From positions 610,193 to 674,192 of the forward strand of contig JAEVLN010000016.1 of NCBI GenBank assembly GCA_018350325.1: 64,000 nucleotides of DNA, written 5' to 3'. The stretch is from Globodera rostochiensis. Its lineage: Eukaryota; Nematoda; Chromadorea; Rhabditida; Heteroderidae. The notes below the pieces were generated by a model. It ran no database searches, was not told the DNA's origin, and saw only the letters and a list, made by a program, of their open reading frames with translations. Shown here one piece after another: positions 23,752-35,238 of the stretch. Position numbers and translations under genes: made by a program. Numbering within the stretch: the first letter of the stretch is position 1; each line of letters begins with the position of its first letter.

Positions 23752-23955
23752 AGCTTTGTGGCGCCTTTCAACGATTTCTCAAATGCTTTTTACATCAGAT
23801 TTATGTTTAGCATGGGTGAAAATGTCAAATCGAGCAAGCTAAATTTGGTGCTCGACCCATTTATCCAAAACGCTTTTAATTTTGATAAAAGTTTTCCTTT
23901 TTATGAAAATGGGGGGCCACATATAATCGGCGGCACAATCAACCAAAAGTTTTGA
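23752..23955 (+). CDS. Possible terminal exon, unassigned
   Basis: After an AAACCCACAAG acceptor-like site, an open frame runs FVAPFNDFSNAFYIRFMFSM to GTINQKF and TGA. The order NAFY...FPFYENGG...IGG faintly recalls the core of M13 (neprilysin) peptidases, but the zinc site is absent and the resemblance is too weak to name it. Confidence 0.2.
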   Translation, partial: SFVAPFNDFSNAFYIRFMFSMGENVKSSKLNLVLDPFIQNAFNFDKSFPFYENGGPHIIGGTINQKF

Positions 23956-24039
23956 ATAAAAAAAATGATTAAAAAGGAGAGGATTGGTGTTAGCAAAACA
24001 ATTTAGTGCCGATTTGGGTCAATCTCCCGGACGTCGAAA

Positions 24040-25150
24040 GAGAGTATAAGAACAATAGTGGGGGGGGGGGGGGGGGAACTGTGGATCATTGGAATGAAAT
24101 GGCAATTAGCAAAGGGAGCGGCGGGAGGGAGGGATGATCGGCTGAGAAGAGGGGAATGAACAGGGGGGGGGGGAGGGGAGGGGGATGTGGTTGTGGATGG
24201 GGGGGGGGGGAATCGCTGGGAAGATGTTCGGCCTATGGAAGAAGTGAAAGTGATTGGAGCGGGGCGGGGCGGGGACTGACAGACGGAAGTATGCAAGTAT
24301 GATGGAATGAGGAGGAGGAGAAGACATGAGAGGGGTGGGGAGGGAGAGAGCAGGGGCGGGCTGCCGGGGGGGGGGGAACCGGTCTGTCTGGCGAGAAAGA
24401 TTAAAAGGATGGAAGGAATGGAGAGGAGGGGGGGGGGGGGGGGGGTAAAATCTCCGTCAAGAACAATTGGAATGGTCTGACCGATGACTGGATGGAAGGA
24501 CGGGAGCAAGTGAGGGGGAAGTTGGAATAATGATCATTCTCAGCTGCAAAGGAAGCAGGCGTTTTTGGGAGGAGGAAAGGTCAAAGAGATCGATCGCAAA
24601 TATAAAAGCTTGTGGGGTGGGGGTGGGGGGTGGGGGTGGGGGTGGGGGGAGGGGGGGGGGGAGACCAATTACTCATTAGAGAATGGAATTCGGCAAAGGG
24701 CGGGAAACGCTGCTGACCATCCACGATAGAAGAGGTCCAGCCGGCACACCTCAATTTTCTTCCCTTTATGCCAATATAATTTTTGTTATTTTTTTATTTT
24801 ATGAGTTTGAATTGTGCACATATTTAGAGGGGATTGATTGGTTGAAAGACAAAAAAGAAATTGTTGATGATGGCAAGAGGCAGGCTTTATGTCTATGAAG
24901 CGAAAAAGCCAAAAAAGATGATGGATGGATGGATGGATGTAATGCGCACGATTTGGTGTGAGATGAGCGAGCATGGCTGACGTATATGTTATTGGTAAAA
25001 GTAAGAATACCGTTTTTCCTCAGATAGAACTCCCACCGAGGGGGCTACCCCCCCCCCCCAAAAAAATGGGAGTTCTAAAAAGGGGGGAGGGGTGTCTAAT
25101 GAGGGGGAGGGGGCGCTCTATTGTTCAACCCCCCTTCCCCTAAAAACTAG
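24040..25150. repeat. Low-complexity G-rich interval
   Basis: Many G runs (24060-24076, 24163-24171, 24200-24210, 24429-24445), a TGGGGG-type array (24614-24662), GATG repeats (about 24920-24937) and a C run (25050-25059). Pro-rich minus-strand frames are artefacts. A 71-codon plus-strand frame (24683-24898, MEFGKGRETLLTIHDRR) is open but unsupported. Confidence 0.6.
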
Positions 25151-25825
25151 AGTTGGTCAGGATCAGGATTTTGGGAGAAAACCGGGACCGTGAAAGCCGG
25201 AATCGGGACCAGCATTTGCACCGGGGTCGGGATTGACAATGGGGAACATTTTTTGGTAATGTCAATGGAAATCAAAATTTATTATTATTATTCAAAAATA
25301 TTTTCCCCATTGTCTTCAATTTCATTACCTCAAAATCAATTTTTTGGCAATTCTGCTTCTGGGGGGCAGGTGGGTCGGCAACTATTTCACCACCTACATA
25401 TTTCGAACGCACATGTATTTCTCAAGTTTCATGATCCCGGCCCGCCTAAAAGTCGATGACCCTGTGTTCCCACAAGGAGCTCAGTGAAAAAATTCCGGGA
25501 GCGAAAACGGGTTCGAAATTCACCGGGGGCGAGAATCCCGTATTTCCTACGGGAGTCGACTCCCGCCTCAGCCTGGCTCTTGTTCCCACACTTCGTCTTC
25601 TTCAATCATTCTATTGCGCTATGAATTCGTCGGGAAAAATTGAAAAATATTTGAAATAGTGAGAAAAGGTTAGCGACTATCTTTGCTGATTTTCAGGATC
25701 GCGACCAGCTTGAATTCCTTTGCTTATGCACTTACACTTGCACTTTTAAATATTATCCATTTTAAAAGTAGCATTAAGATTGCAATTTCTTAAGTAAGTG
25801 TTGTTTTTTAAAATTTCGAAGTACT

Positions 25826-26050
25826 GTCGAAATCCACTCTGTCGAAGGAGCTGAAAAAGGTTAATGCGGTGGTGAAATAGTTAACTGTCGAAATCGTCCA
25901 GTGTCGAAATCTGTTACTGTCGAAAAAGTCTGAAAAAGATCAAAAGGAGGTGAAATAGTCTACTGTCGAAATCAGCCATTGTCGAAATCGTTCACTGTCG
26001 AAATCCACTGTCGAATTCAGTCACTGTCGAAATCAGTCACTGTCGAATTT
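25826..26050 (+). repeat. TGTCGAAATC word array
   Basis: About eleven copies of CACTGTCGAAATC-type words separated by short variable linkers. Related words occur in the palindrome at 27226-27880 and in the foldback at 10238-10695. The inverted partner of this array is not apparent nearby. Confidence 0.7.
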
Positions 26051-26144
26051 TCCTGGCACCCTAACTTACGCCCCAATAGATTTGGGTAATAGCGACGTTG
26101 CACGCGTACAAAATACAACACAAACTGTGCATTTTTGCTATGAG

Positions 26145-27102
26145 TAGGGCCACAAATTATATGGACAAAAAATCTCGAAATATGGCCATAAAATATGGAT
26201 GAAAAATTGTAAAATATGGATCAAATATAGGCAAAAATTGCAAAATATGGACGAAATATGGATAAGAAAATTTCAAATATAGCAAAAAAGGGGCAAGATT
26301 TCCTAAGTTTTTGGTGGCAGATTTTTTGATTGCAAAAATGTCAATTTTTTGGGGTACATTTTTTGAAAATTTTGAAAAAGTCCATACTTAGGGGTGTATT
26401 TTTTCGTTTTTATTGCATTTTTGTTAAGGAATTTTTGAAAAATGGCGAAATATGGATTATAAAATGGGCTCTAGAAGCCCCAACCAAAGTTAAAAACACT
26501 ATTTATGGTATTTAAACGGCACCTTTATACGGAACGGCACCCAACTCGTTCCCCGCCAACTCGTTCCCCACACCCAACTCGTTCCCTTTTACCCAACTCG
26601 TTCCCCTCTATAAAAATGGCTTTAAACCCCTAAAAATTTATCCGAGCTCCGTGAGTACCGTATGTCGAACCCCTACCCCGAATTCGAACAATTGGTCGAA
26701 AAAATTGGGTTTTTCGAAAAAAATTTTTTTTTTAAAGTCGTTTAAAAGGTTCAAAATGCATGTTAGAACGAACGGAAGATTGAACGAATATGCTTTTGAG
26801 AACGATTTTGTTATAAAAAATCGATTTTGAAACAAAAAAAATTTTTTTCAAAAAATTGTTCGAATTCGGTTCCGGGGTTCGAAATTGGTCAAAATAGAGG
26901 TCAGATTCGAATTCTAGGCCCTCGAATACCCCTCAACAAATTTTTTATCGACTTTTGAATTTTTTTTATTTTTTTTTGAGGGGAACGAGTTGGGGATGGG
27001 GAACGAGTTGGGGTGGATTGGCGGGAACGAGTCGTCCTTTTACCCTTTATACGCTGTCCCGAGTGTGCAAAAAAAAGGATTTCCATATAATTTGTGGCCA
27101 TA
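26145..27102. mobile_element. hAT-like non-autonomous element with a nested word-array foldback
   Basis: Inverted ends: TAGGGCCACAAATTATATGG on the left; CCATATAATTTGTGGCCATA on the right. A perfect 8-bp direct repeat GCTATGAG flanks it (26137-26144 and 27103-27110), as expected for hAT transposition (family knowledge). Inside, 26530-27032 is a second foldback whose arms repeat ACTCGTTCCCC and the inverse GGGGAACGAGTTGGGG. No transposase frame was seen. A second family member is at 41640-42170. Confidence 0.8.
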
Positions 27103-27225
27103 GCTATGAGCCAGGGGTTCGAGCCCGGTAGACTGCAAGAATGAATTTCACCAATTTTCGATAAAACAGATGGATGATTAAAAAAAGATAGTTTTAAAAA
27201 TTTTAGAAAATATTTAAAACCGGTG

Positions 27226-27880
27226 CCATATGATTTCGACACTGATTGATTTCGACACTGAAGGATTTCGACACTTAACCAAAATTTTAAAAAGGTTCAA
27301 AGTATTTACGAATATTATAATTAGTGTTCGGCAAATGGGGTTTTTCGGTATTCGTATCGGTATTTCGGTAAAAATACCGAAAAAAATACCGCGGTAATAC
27401 CGAAAAATACCGCGGTATTACCGTACCGTGCCGAACACTAATTTATAATGATAATTAAGTAGAAATCAATCATCAATGCAGATGAGAGTCCACGCACAAG
27501 ATAAACGAGGGGATCACGATTTTGAACTGGGTGTTAAAAATTTTGAAATTTTAACATAAGAACTTATGATCGCATTGTGTTTATTGTAATTTGTAATTGA
27601 AATGGATTTTATTGTTTCAAAATCGTGATCCCCTCGTTTATCTTGTGCGTGGACTCTCATCTGCATTGATGATACTAGGTCATTGTGTTTACCAGAAACC
27701 CGCAGGCAAGGCTGTGCTCATTATAATATTCGTAAAAACTTTGAACCTTTTTAAAATTTTGGTTCAGTGTCGAAATCAAAATTTGTCGAAATTCATCAGT
27801 GTCGAAATCATAGGAAAACAGTGAAAAAAGACGAAATAGTTCAGTGTCGAAATCCTTCAGTGTCGAAAACCCCAGACACC
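27226..27880. mobile_element. Palindromic foldback with TTTCGACAC words and a nested hAT-like element
   Basis: The left arm has GATTTCGACACTGA words; the right arm (27770-27870) has the inverse TCAGTGTCGAAATC. Further inward the arms match over GATGAGAGTCCACGCACAAG (about 27481-27500) and its complement (about 27645-27665). A separate element (27322-27440, TAGTGTTCGGCAAATGGGG to GCCGAACACTA) has inserted into the left arm only. Confidence 0.75.
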
Positions 27881-28009
27881 TTAAAACCACCTTTACTTCG
27901 TTTTGCCTCCCTTTTCATTGTCCCAATTTTGTGATTTTCGCTAATAAATAGAGACCGGATTTATATTGACTAAAAAAGACGAAATATTGACTTAAAATAT
28001 TGACCATAA

Positions 28010-28570
28010 AACCCCAAAATATTGACCAAAAACCCCAAAAAGTGCCAAAATATTGATTAGCAAAAACTGACCAAATCCAGTCAAATTTTGCGTAAAAACC
28101 TTCAAAATTTGTCATTTTTTATTAATTTTTCTCTCAGAATAGAAAATGTACTAATTTTTCACATGTTTTGGAAATTTTTATAAAAAATATAAATAAAAAA
28201 ATTTTAGGGAGAATGTCGATCTTTGGGGGGTGCATTTTTGGTCCAAGAAAAGTCATTTTTTAGTGGTGCATTTTTGGTTTGAAATTTTTTTTTGATTTTT
28301 AGGGGCAAATTTTGTCGTTTTTATTGTGTTTTTTGAAGAAATTTTGGGAGTGCCTAAAATATTGAATTTCTTCAAAAATTTTCGTAAAAATGCCTAAAAA
28401 TTGCATTTTTGCCCAAAATATTGATTTATTACGGAAAAATGACGAAATATTGATTTATTCTCAAAAATGCCAAAATATTGATTTATATTGACTAAAAAGT
28501 CGCTCTAATTGTAAAATTTTTCAAAATGAATGCTATTTTTGGGCTTCTCTCATGATTCCCTATTCGCAAA
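28010..28570. repeat. Dispersed AT-rich repeat, second copy
   Basis: A diverged copy of the block at 18100-18620, with the shared words CCCCAAAAAGTGCCAAAATA, AGTCAAATTTTGCGTAAA and TAGTGGTGCATTTTTGGTTT. Confidence 0.6.
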
Positions 28571-28663
28571 AAAAAACATGTTAAAAATAGAGCTATCAAA
28601 AACCCCAATGCGTTTTGTCTAGCTCTGATTATTACGCAAGATACAAAGCAAAGAATTTAAAAA

Positions 28664-28692
28664 AAAATTTGTCCGTTTACTTTTGTACACCA
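28664..28692 (-). mobile_element. Tc1-like terminal fragment
   Basis: Read on the minus strand, TACAGTGGTGTACAAAAGTA resembles Tc1-type inverted repeats. A near-identical end lies at 43053-43080. No second end or transposase was found with either. Confidence 0.35.
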
Positions 28693-28769
28693 CTGTAGAT
28701 GCCAGAATTCTTGCTAAAGTCCTGGATTATGTACTCATCAACCGCCCCATCAACATTGATCATAATTAC

Positions 28770-29132
28770 TAGTGTTCGGTAAATGGGGTTTTTCGGTATT
28801 CGGTATCGGTATTTCGGTATAATACCGATACCGAAAAAAAACCAAAATCTCACAATTTTTTCGGTATCGGTATTTCGGTAAAATACCGATAAAAAATACC
28901 GCGGTAATACCGAAAAATACCGCGGTAATACCGAAAAATACCGAAAATACCGCGGTATTCCAGTCAGAGATATCTTGGTCGGTATTCGGTATCGGTATTT
29001 CGGTATAATACCGATACCGAAAAAAAACCGAAATCCCAAAATTTCTTCGGTCGGTATACCGAATCGGTAATACCGAAAAAAATACCGCGGTAATACCGAA
29101 AAATACCGCGGTAATACCGTACCGTGCCGAAC
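28770..29132. mobile_element. TAGTGTTCGG-type palindromic element
   Basis: The left end TAGTGTTCGGTAAATGGGG and the right end ACCGTGCCGAACA are inverted. The interior consists of inverted words GGTATTCGGTATCGG and CCGATACCGAA and several ACCGCGGTAAT palindromes. Same family as the nested element at 27322-27440. Confidence 0.7.
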
Positions 29133-29265
29133 AATTGGATTGGTCGGCTCATAATTCACTTTCAAGTTCTCTAACAAAAATGTGCTACAGACATCCTAAT
29201 TGATGCCAAAATAAGCAAAACATCAAAACCAACTAGATATGGCACATTTGGAGCGAAACGGGCCA

Positions 29266-29318
29266 ACTCCGTCCCGCCAACTCCGTCACAACTCCGTCCC
29301 AGCCAACTCCGTCCCAGC
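29266..29318 (+). repeat. Short CCAACTCCGTCCC word array
   Basis: Four words of CCAACTCCGTCCC/CACAACTCCGTCCC type. Follows the same word-plus-linker grammar as the arrays at 26.5, 34.5 and 16.5 kb. No inverted partner recognised. Confidence 0.55.
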
Positions 29319-29562
29319 TACAAATTTTAGATTCAAAAGAGTGATACTCAAATTTTTCAAATTTCGAAAAAGCATAAGGGGGGGACCTTTTTGGTCAACA
29401 TTTTTGAAAAGGGTTTTTATTCTTAATCTAGAAATATGTTATTTAATGCACTGACTACGAATTCGTCAATAAAATTAAAAATGAGAATTTAAAACGGTTT
29501 TTGATTTGAAATTTTTGAAAATTACGGAAAAAACGACTTCTAAGTAACTCCAAAACCGGATT

Positions 29563-29895
29563 GGCTTAGGCCTAAGCCTAACGAACCCCAACCTAGGGTG
29601 GCTTAGGCCTAAGCCTAACTAACCCCAACCTAGGGTGGCTTAGGCCTAAGCCTAACTAACCCCAACATAGGATGGCTTAGGCCTAAGCCTAACTAACCCC
29701 AACCTAGGGTGGCTTAGGCCTAAGCCTAACTAACCCCAACCTAGGGTGGCTTAGGCCTAAGCCTAACTAACCCCAACCTAGGGTGGCTTAGACCTAAGCC
29801 TAACTAACCCCAACCTAGGGTGGCTTAGGCCTAAGCCTAACTAACCCCAAGCTAGGGTGGCTTAGGCCTAAGCCTAACTAACCCCAAGCTAGAGC
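29563..29895 (+). repeat. 37-bp tandem repeat carrying telomere-like palindromes
   Basis: Nine copies with exact 37-bp spacing (29563, 29600, 29637 and on). Each unit begins with the perfect 16-bp palindrome GGCTTAGGCCTAAGCC, which holds TTAGGC in both orientations, followed by TAACTAACCCCAACCTAGGG. Copies differ by a few bases (for example GACCTAAG in the seventh; CAAGCTAG in the last two). Confidence 0.95.
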
Positions 29896-30016
29896 GGCTT
29901 ACAAATTAACCAGATCAATCTCCATTTGATTATTGAAGGCTTAGCGGAAGTTCGGGCAATTACCGAATGAACACTTGAATTTATTTATTTTGTTTACATT
30001 ACTTCATTTGTTTAAC

Positions 30017-30068
30017 TTTGAATTTTTGGAGGGTTCGGCGGTGCCGATAGGCGCCGCCGAGAAAATTT
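30017..30068 (+). repeat. Dispersed GC-rich palindromic repeat
   Basis: Contains CGGCGGTGCCGATAGGCGCC followed by GCCGAGAAA. Copies or inverted copies at about 33716, 33972, 37927, 38013, 41086, 41222 and, degenerate, 47030 and 14080. The core is itself nearly palindromic. Confidence 0.7.
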
Positions 30069-30883
30069 TGAAATTTCAAACTCGATTTGTTAAGAGATTT
30101 GCAACCAAAGTTTTAAAAATACGGCAAATTTTTTTTTGAAGTTTTATCTGTATCTCATTTTGAATATTAGATTAAAATTTATGAAAATCATCCGAACCCT
30201 AAAAACATATGCTACCCCTGCACTAAGGTAATATAGATAGATCACTTAACTTTGAAATCCCCGTCACATTGTTGAGAAATTGGCCCGCAATTACCGAATG
30301 AACCCGTGATTCATTTAATGTTTGTTTGTTATTTTGTTGAAATAAAATTTTGATCCCCAATTTGTAAGTTACAAAACAATTCCATTTGGGCGCCCAATCG
30401 TGCGCGCCCAATCGAGGTGTACCGCTTCGAGGAATGGTTGCCGCAAACATTTTTTCCGGATTCTTATATTACAGCCCGAGAGAAGTCGAATGATATATAA
30501 TTTGTTCCGTTTTGCCTCTGGGCCATATGATCCATATTTTCCACTTTAGTTTATGGTTTATTCGCATCTAAAGAGCCACACAGCGACTCAAAAAACGAGA
30601 TGTGTGCCAATAAATAGAGAGTGCGAGAGAATTAAACAAATTTCCTTTCTTTCTCTAACTTTCTCTCGTTTGGCGTTCTATCTCACCTTTTTCAACCATA
30701 AAAAAAAGCATCCCGCACTTCGAACACAAGAATTTTTGATTAAACACACCGATTTGCCTAATTTTTTGCATAGAGCTCAGAAACAAAATGGCCGATAGCA
30801 AGGAATCTATCCCATTATTCAAATCATCCTCTGGATACCACTTTTTCAGCAAATAAGTGAAAAATTAAATTTTTTTATTAAAA

Positions 30884-32752
30884 ATGAGCACGAATTTTAA
30901 AATTGGGATTGAGAAAAGGGAGACCAAACGCCGAAAGAGGAAGGAAGCGCGCCGATCATCAGGGCAGCGCATGAATGCAGCCATTTCGGGTGAGAAAACA
31001 CTCATTATGGCTAATGAAATTCGTTTAATTAAAACATTTTAATTTTAGGGCGTAAATTGCCAGAGGCACTGCCCCCAACCGACGCCGGTGACGACCCATC
31101 AGCAGCAACACCAGTGCCCGAGATTGTCGAGGAGCCGCCGGCAACACCAGCCCTCGAATTCAACTTTTGTCCGCCACCAGCAGAAGTAACGCCACCGCCG
31201 ACAACCCCCGGAGAACAACCCGTGGAGGAACGCCTCCTCGAGCTCGAGCGCCAACTGCGGGAGCGAGACGATACGATTGGCTTCCTTCGGCTGCAGTTGC
31301 GCAACAGGGAAGCCGTCATCGCCGATCTACGTTCCCAACTGCCGTCCACAAGCGCATCAACGTCGAGCCAAAGTGAGTTAATGCCCAATTTATTTTTGTT
31401 TTAACAAATTTTCAATGCCAGTCACTCCGAACAGAGGAAGGCCGGCCAAAAACGTGGACGAATTGAAGAGAAGTGCCCGGCGAGAACTGGCCGACAAACT
31501 CGTCGCAGTTTTGGACAGGGACCGGTCAAGATCGGCGAGCAGAAATGGGCTGGAGCGGCTCCACCGTAAAGTCCGACACCGCTTTCAGCATTTTACGCCA
31601 CTGAAGAAAGACGCGAAGCAGTCAGACGAGCCCATGGGGGCGGAAGACGCGCTGCTGATCTTGGCGCTCGTCGGCACACAGAAGGCCTATGCCAAGCTTA
31701 AGCGTACGCTGCGCGTGATCGACTGCAAATTTGATGTTGTTCCATCGTTGAAAAAGGTAGATAAAAGCCAATCATTGTTTACATTTTATTTGCATTCTAA
31801 GGTCGTCGAAATCAAACGCCAAATTTGTGCGCCTTTGTGCTACGAGACGGTAGGGACCGGATCTGGCGTTGGCTTTTGGTGCGCGGACATTGAGAAAGCG
31901 CTGACATTTCGACTCAGATCAGCCAGGGACAATTTGAAGAACATTAGCACTGATGTGCTTCTGAAGATCAGCGGCGATTATGGCCAAGGATTCACAAAAA
32001 TCACCATTTCGTTTGGAGAAGCGCAGCGCCCAAATTCGCCATCCAACAACTTCATTGCCGCGGTGTTCCCGGCAAAGGATTCCCGGGCAAACTTGGAGCT
32101 GTATTGTGGGAGCCTCTGGACGCAAATTGATCAGCTAAAGTCGCTGGCGGGCAAAAGCGTAAAATGGTAATAGTTTTGTCAATCAATCGTGATTGTATGT
32201 TTTTTAAGGTTTCTCGGGGGCGACGTCAGCTTCGTTTGGGCAGTGATTGGTCATTGCGGTTCGGCCGTCACGACTTTTCCATCACCGGTTTGTACGTGCC
32301 GACGGGACCAACTGCTCGATGCCGAAGCATGCTGTTTTCGGAGCGTCGAGGAGACCGTCCTTCAAGCGCAGCAATTTGCAATGGCCATTCAGCGTGGGGA
32401 GACTGCATCCAAAATGCTTCGCGCAAATGACTGGCATTTCCCAAATTTACAATTTAGTCACATTTCAGGAGACGAAGCCCTTCATTCCGTTTGGAGACGG
32501 CTGGAACAATTTTGGAAAACAATGCCAGACGCCGAGCAAATGCGCCAACAATTGGAGAACCACTTCGTCAGCAATTGGCTACTGGACACCGGCAAATTTG
32601 AGGAAATGCAGATGGTGGGTGAAGTGGCCGGTTGGATTAACATAAATTTGATTTTTAAGCTGCGAATGGAGGAACAGAGCACAGGAGAACTGGAGGAGGA
32701 CAGAATGGACGAAGAAAGAGATGAAGATGGCTTCATTGATCTCATCGGATGA
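30884..32752 (+). CDS. Transposase-like protein of an uncharacterised family
   Basis: Exons 30884-30989, 31049-31372, 31422-31756, 31802-32166, 32209-32752; all phases agree and give 557 residues, with AATAAA at about 32758. The N-terminus is basic (KRETKRRKRKEARR). Residues ~35-90 are Pro/Ala-rich. A coiled-coil-like stretch (ERQLRERDDTIGFLRLQLRN) follows at ~105-145. The core has GTGSGVGFWCADIEKALTFR, ISGDYGQGFTKITISF and NSPSNNFIAAVF, then FLGGDVSFVWAVIGHCGS and SPVCTCRRDQ. The layout (GD.G.G.TK, later G(G)D..F....G..G, C.C) recalls transposon-derived proteins seen in cnidarians and other invertebrates, from memory. No flanking inverted repeats were found, so it may be a domesticated gene or an element whose ends are lost. 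A 45-nt in-frame intron may lie at 32614-32658. Confidence 0.8.
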
Positions 32753-32877
32753 TTGGTAATAAATTTCCATACTTTTTGTTGAAGAAAATGTGTAAAAAAT
32801 CATTCAAATAATTTAAAATAGCTGTAAAGCTTTCAGTGAAATTGGCTGATGAATTAATTCATCGAAAACCTGTAGTA

Positions 32878-32945
32878 ACTTGGAGGGGATTCGAACCCCC
32901 AACCTTTTTTTGTTGGAAAGCTCACAGACCACTAGGACAAAATTT
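32878..32945 (-). repeat. tRNA-derived fragment (SINE-like or tRNA pseudogene)
   Basis: The minus strand shows an A-box-like CCTAGTGGTCTGTGAGC and a good B-box/T-arm GGGGGTTCGAATCCCC. The 3' acceptor strand (TCCAAGT) has no matching 5' acceptor strand upstream and the anticodon arm is A-rich, so a functional tRNA is unlikely. Confidence 0.4.
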
Positions 32946-33305
32946 AAATCTTTTCTGAACTAGAGGCCCAAAATCGAATCGCCGTGGCCAATATTGGGGG
33001 TCGGAACCGTGCTGAGTCGTTTCGTAAAAACTGCCACCATGGGCGTTTCGTAAATTCGCCACATATATTTTATGAAGTATTTTAGACATTATAACTTTAT
33101 TCACACCGCACAAAGTTAAACATTATACCATTGGAAAGCTCAATGAGTAGAAAAAGCATTACAGCAAAGTCGGAAGTGGTTTGATAAGTTTAAAAAAAGT
33201 TATAATATAATTTGCCAAAAATTGGGCTTTTTCGTGGTTATCTGATCATAACTTTTTTAAACTAAAATAGTTTCTATTCATATAGAGCTTTCCAATGGTA
33301 TAAGG

Positions 33306-34443
33306 TAGGGTTGGACATTATCCGGGTCCCCCGGATAGCGGTTCCACCGGTTCCTTGACACCCGGATACCGGTACCGGATAGTAATTTACAGCCGGATAT
33401 CCGTCCGGATACCGGATAATTTCAATTTTTGAAATAATAATTAAAATTTTATAAAAAATCAAATTTCACGCAATTTTTGCCAAAAAGTAAATAAACGCAT
33501 AAATAAAATGCCTAAAATCAAATGCCTAAAATCAAATTCAACTAAATTGGATAGTTAATTTCATTTGTCACTTCTTCATCTGAAAGAGGCGACGGTCAAA
33601 GCATACGATTTTTAGGGGTGTATTTTTTTTTTGAAAATTCCTTAAGAAACAATTTTTGACCCGATGCGATATTTTCTCCAATGTGAGTTGGCACCTCTGT
33701 GGATACGGCGGGAGTCGGCGGTGCCGATAGGCGCCGCCGAGAAATATTTGGAATTTTTGATGTTTTTGTTATGAAAATTGATCCAAAAATTCTAATTTTT
33801 CTTTGGGTTTGAATGAAAATTAAGAAAAAAGCATACGATTTGTGTACGTTATAATAAAGAAAGTTCGAAATTAGATTTTGGGTAAACTTTTTATTCTGTT
33901 ATAAAAAGCGTATAAAAAATCGATATTTGCAGATCAAGTTTTTTTGAGAATTCTGCTTTATTTTTGGGAGGAAGGGTCGGCGGTGCCGATAGGCGCGGCC
34001 GAGAAAATTTTGAATTTTGACTCAATTTGTTAACAGATTAGCAACCAACATTTTAAAAATATGGGTAATTTTTCAAAGCTTTTTAAGAATGGGAGGGGTC
34101 GGCGGTTTCAATTTAGACAAACTCGAAATTAGCGCAAATATAATTTTTTAGAAAATTTGAGCAATTTTTGTTAGGCCAATTGTTTGTGAAATTGGTAACT
34201 ACTTATAAAAAACAAATTACAGAAGCCCGTATCTCTATTTACCTAATTTTAATAGGAAATGGCAAAATGTCAATTAAAAATTTTACTAGCGCTAACACCA
34301 TCAAAAAAAAAATTTCTCCGAAAAAATACCACCATTAGGGGTGCTTAACCCGCCCGGATCCAACCCCCGGATACCGGGTATCCCGGATCATGGACACCCG
34401 GATACCGGTCCCGGTTCCGGATACCCGTTCTTGTCCAACCCTA
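33306..34443. mobile_element. hAT-like non-autonomous element, TAGGGTTGGAC ends
   Basis: Ends TAGGGTTGGACATTATCC and GTCCAACCCTA are inverted; a perfect 8-bp direct repeat GTATAAGG flanks them (33298-33305 and 34444-34451). Next to each end are CCGGATACCGG words in opposing orientation. The interior holds two copies of the dispersed GC palindrome (33716, 33972) and no transposase frame. A short relative is at 52812-52977. Confidence 0.8.
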
Positions 34444-34514
34444 GTATAAGGTTTAACTGATTTAGTGCGGTGTGAATAAAATTTGATGTCAAAATTACTT
34501 CATAAAATATGACA

Positions 34515-35238
34515 AGACCCCGATTCGCTTTTGGCCAATTCGCTTTTTACCCTATTCGCTTTTGACCCGATTCGCTTTTTTTGGGACCATTCGCTTTTTT
34601 TGGGACCATTCGCTTTTTTGGGACGATTCGCTTTTTAGTAAGATATTAGCGAAATTTGAAGGTTTTATGCAATCCTTTAAGTGTATTCAGGCGTTATTGA
34701 GGTAGCTGATCACGAATATGACAATCAGATTTATCATAAGACATCATCTAATCTATGATTTCGACACCTATGTTTTTGTAAAAAAATTAAAAATTTTTTT
34801 TTTCAAAGTTGAGAAAAAGCTGTTTTTAGGGGTATTCGGGGGCGTAGAATCAGAATCTGATATTTACATAGACGAATTTCGACCCCCGGACCCGAATTCG
34901 ATTTTTTTTTCGAAATTTCAAAAATCACATTTATTGCTCAAAATCGGTGGAAATGCATGAAATTACAATAAGAGAGTCAGATTCGGATTCTACGCCCCCC
35001 GAATACCCCTAAAAACAGCTTTTTCTCAACTTTGAAAAAAAAAATTTTAAATTTTTTTACAAAAACATAGATGTCGAAATCATAGATTAGATGATGTCTT
35101 ATGATAAATCTGATGTCATATTCGTGATCAGCTACCTCAATAACACCTGATACACTTAAAGAATTGCATAAAACCTTCAAATTTCGCTAATAAATGCTTT
35201 TTTCTTACTAAAAAGCGAATCGTCCCAAAAAAAGCGTA
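34515..35238. mobile_element. Word-array palindrome, GATTCGCTTTT words
   Basis: Left array (34519-34637): about eight GATTCGCTTTT(TT) words with linkers GGCCA, ACCCT, GACCC and TTGGGACC. The right arm (35205-35237) has two inverted words. The arms continue inward for about 300 bp (GCTGATCACGAATATGACA / GTCATATTCGTGATCAGC). Fragments of this interior lie in the BOLA1 intron (13360-13470) and at 52640-52740. Confidence 0.75.

Noticed and set aside
23752..23955. M13 (neprilysin-like) peptidase
   Set aside because: Only a loose NAFY...FPFY.N.GG pattern; no HExxH zinc motif and no neighbouring domain exons.
32878..32945. Functional tRNA gene
   Set aside because: A good B-box but no 5' acceptor strand pairing and no sensible anticodon arm; kept only as a tRNA-derived fragment.
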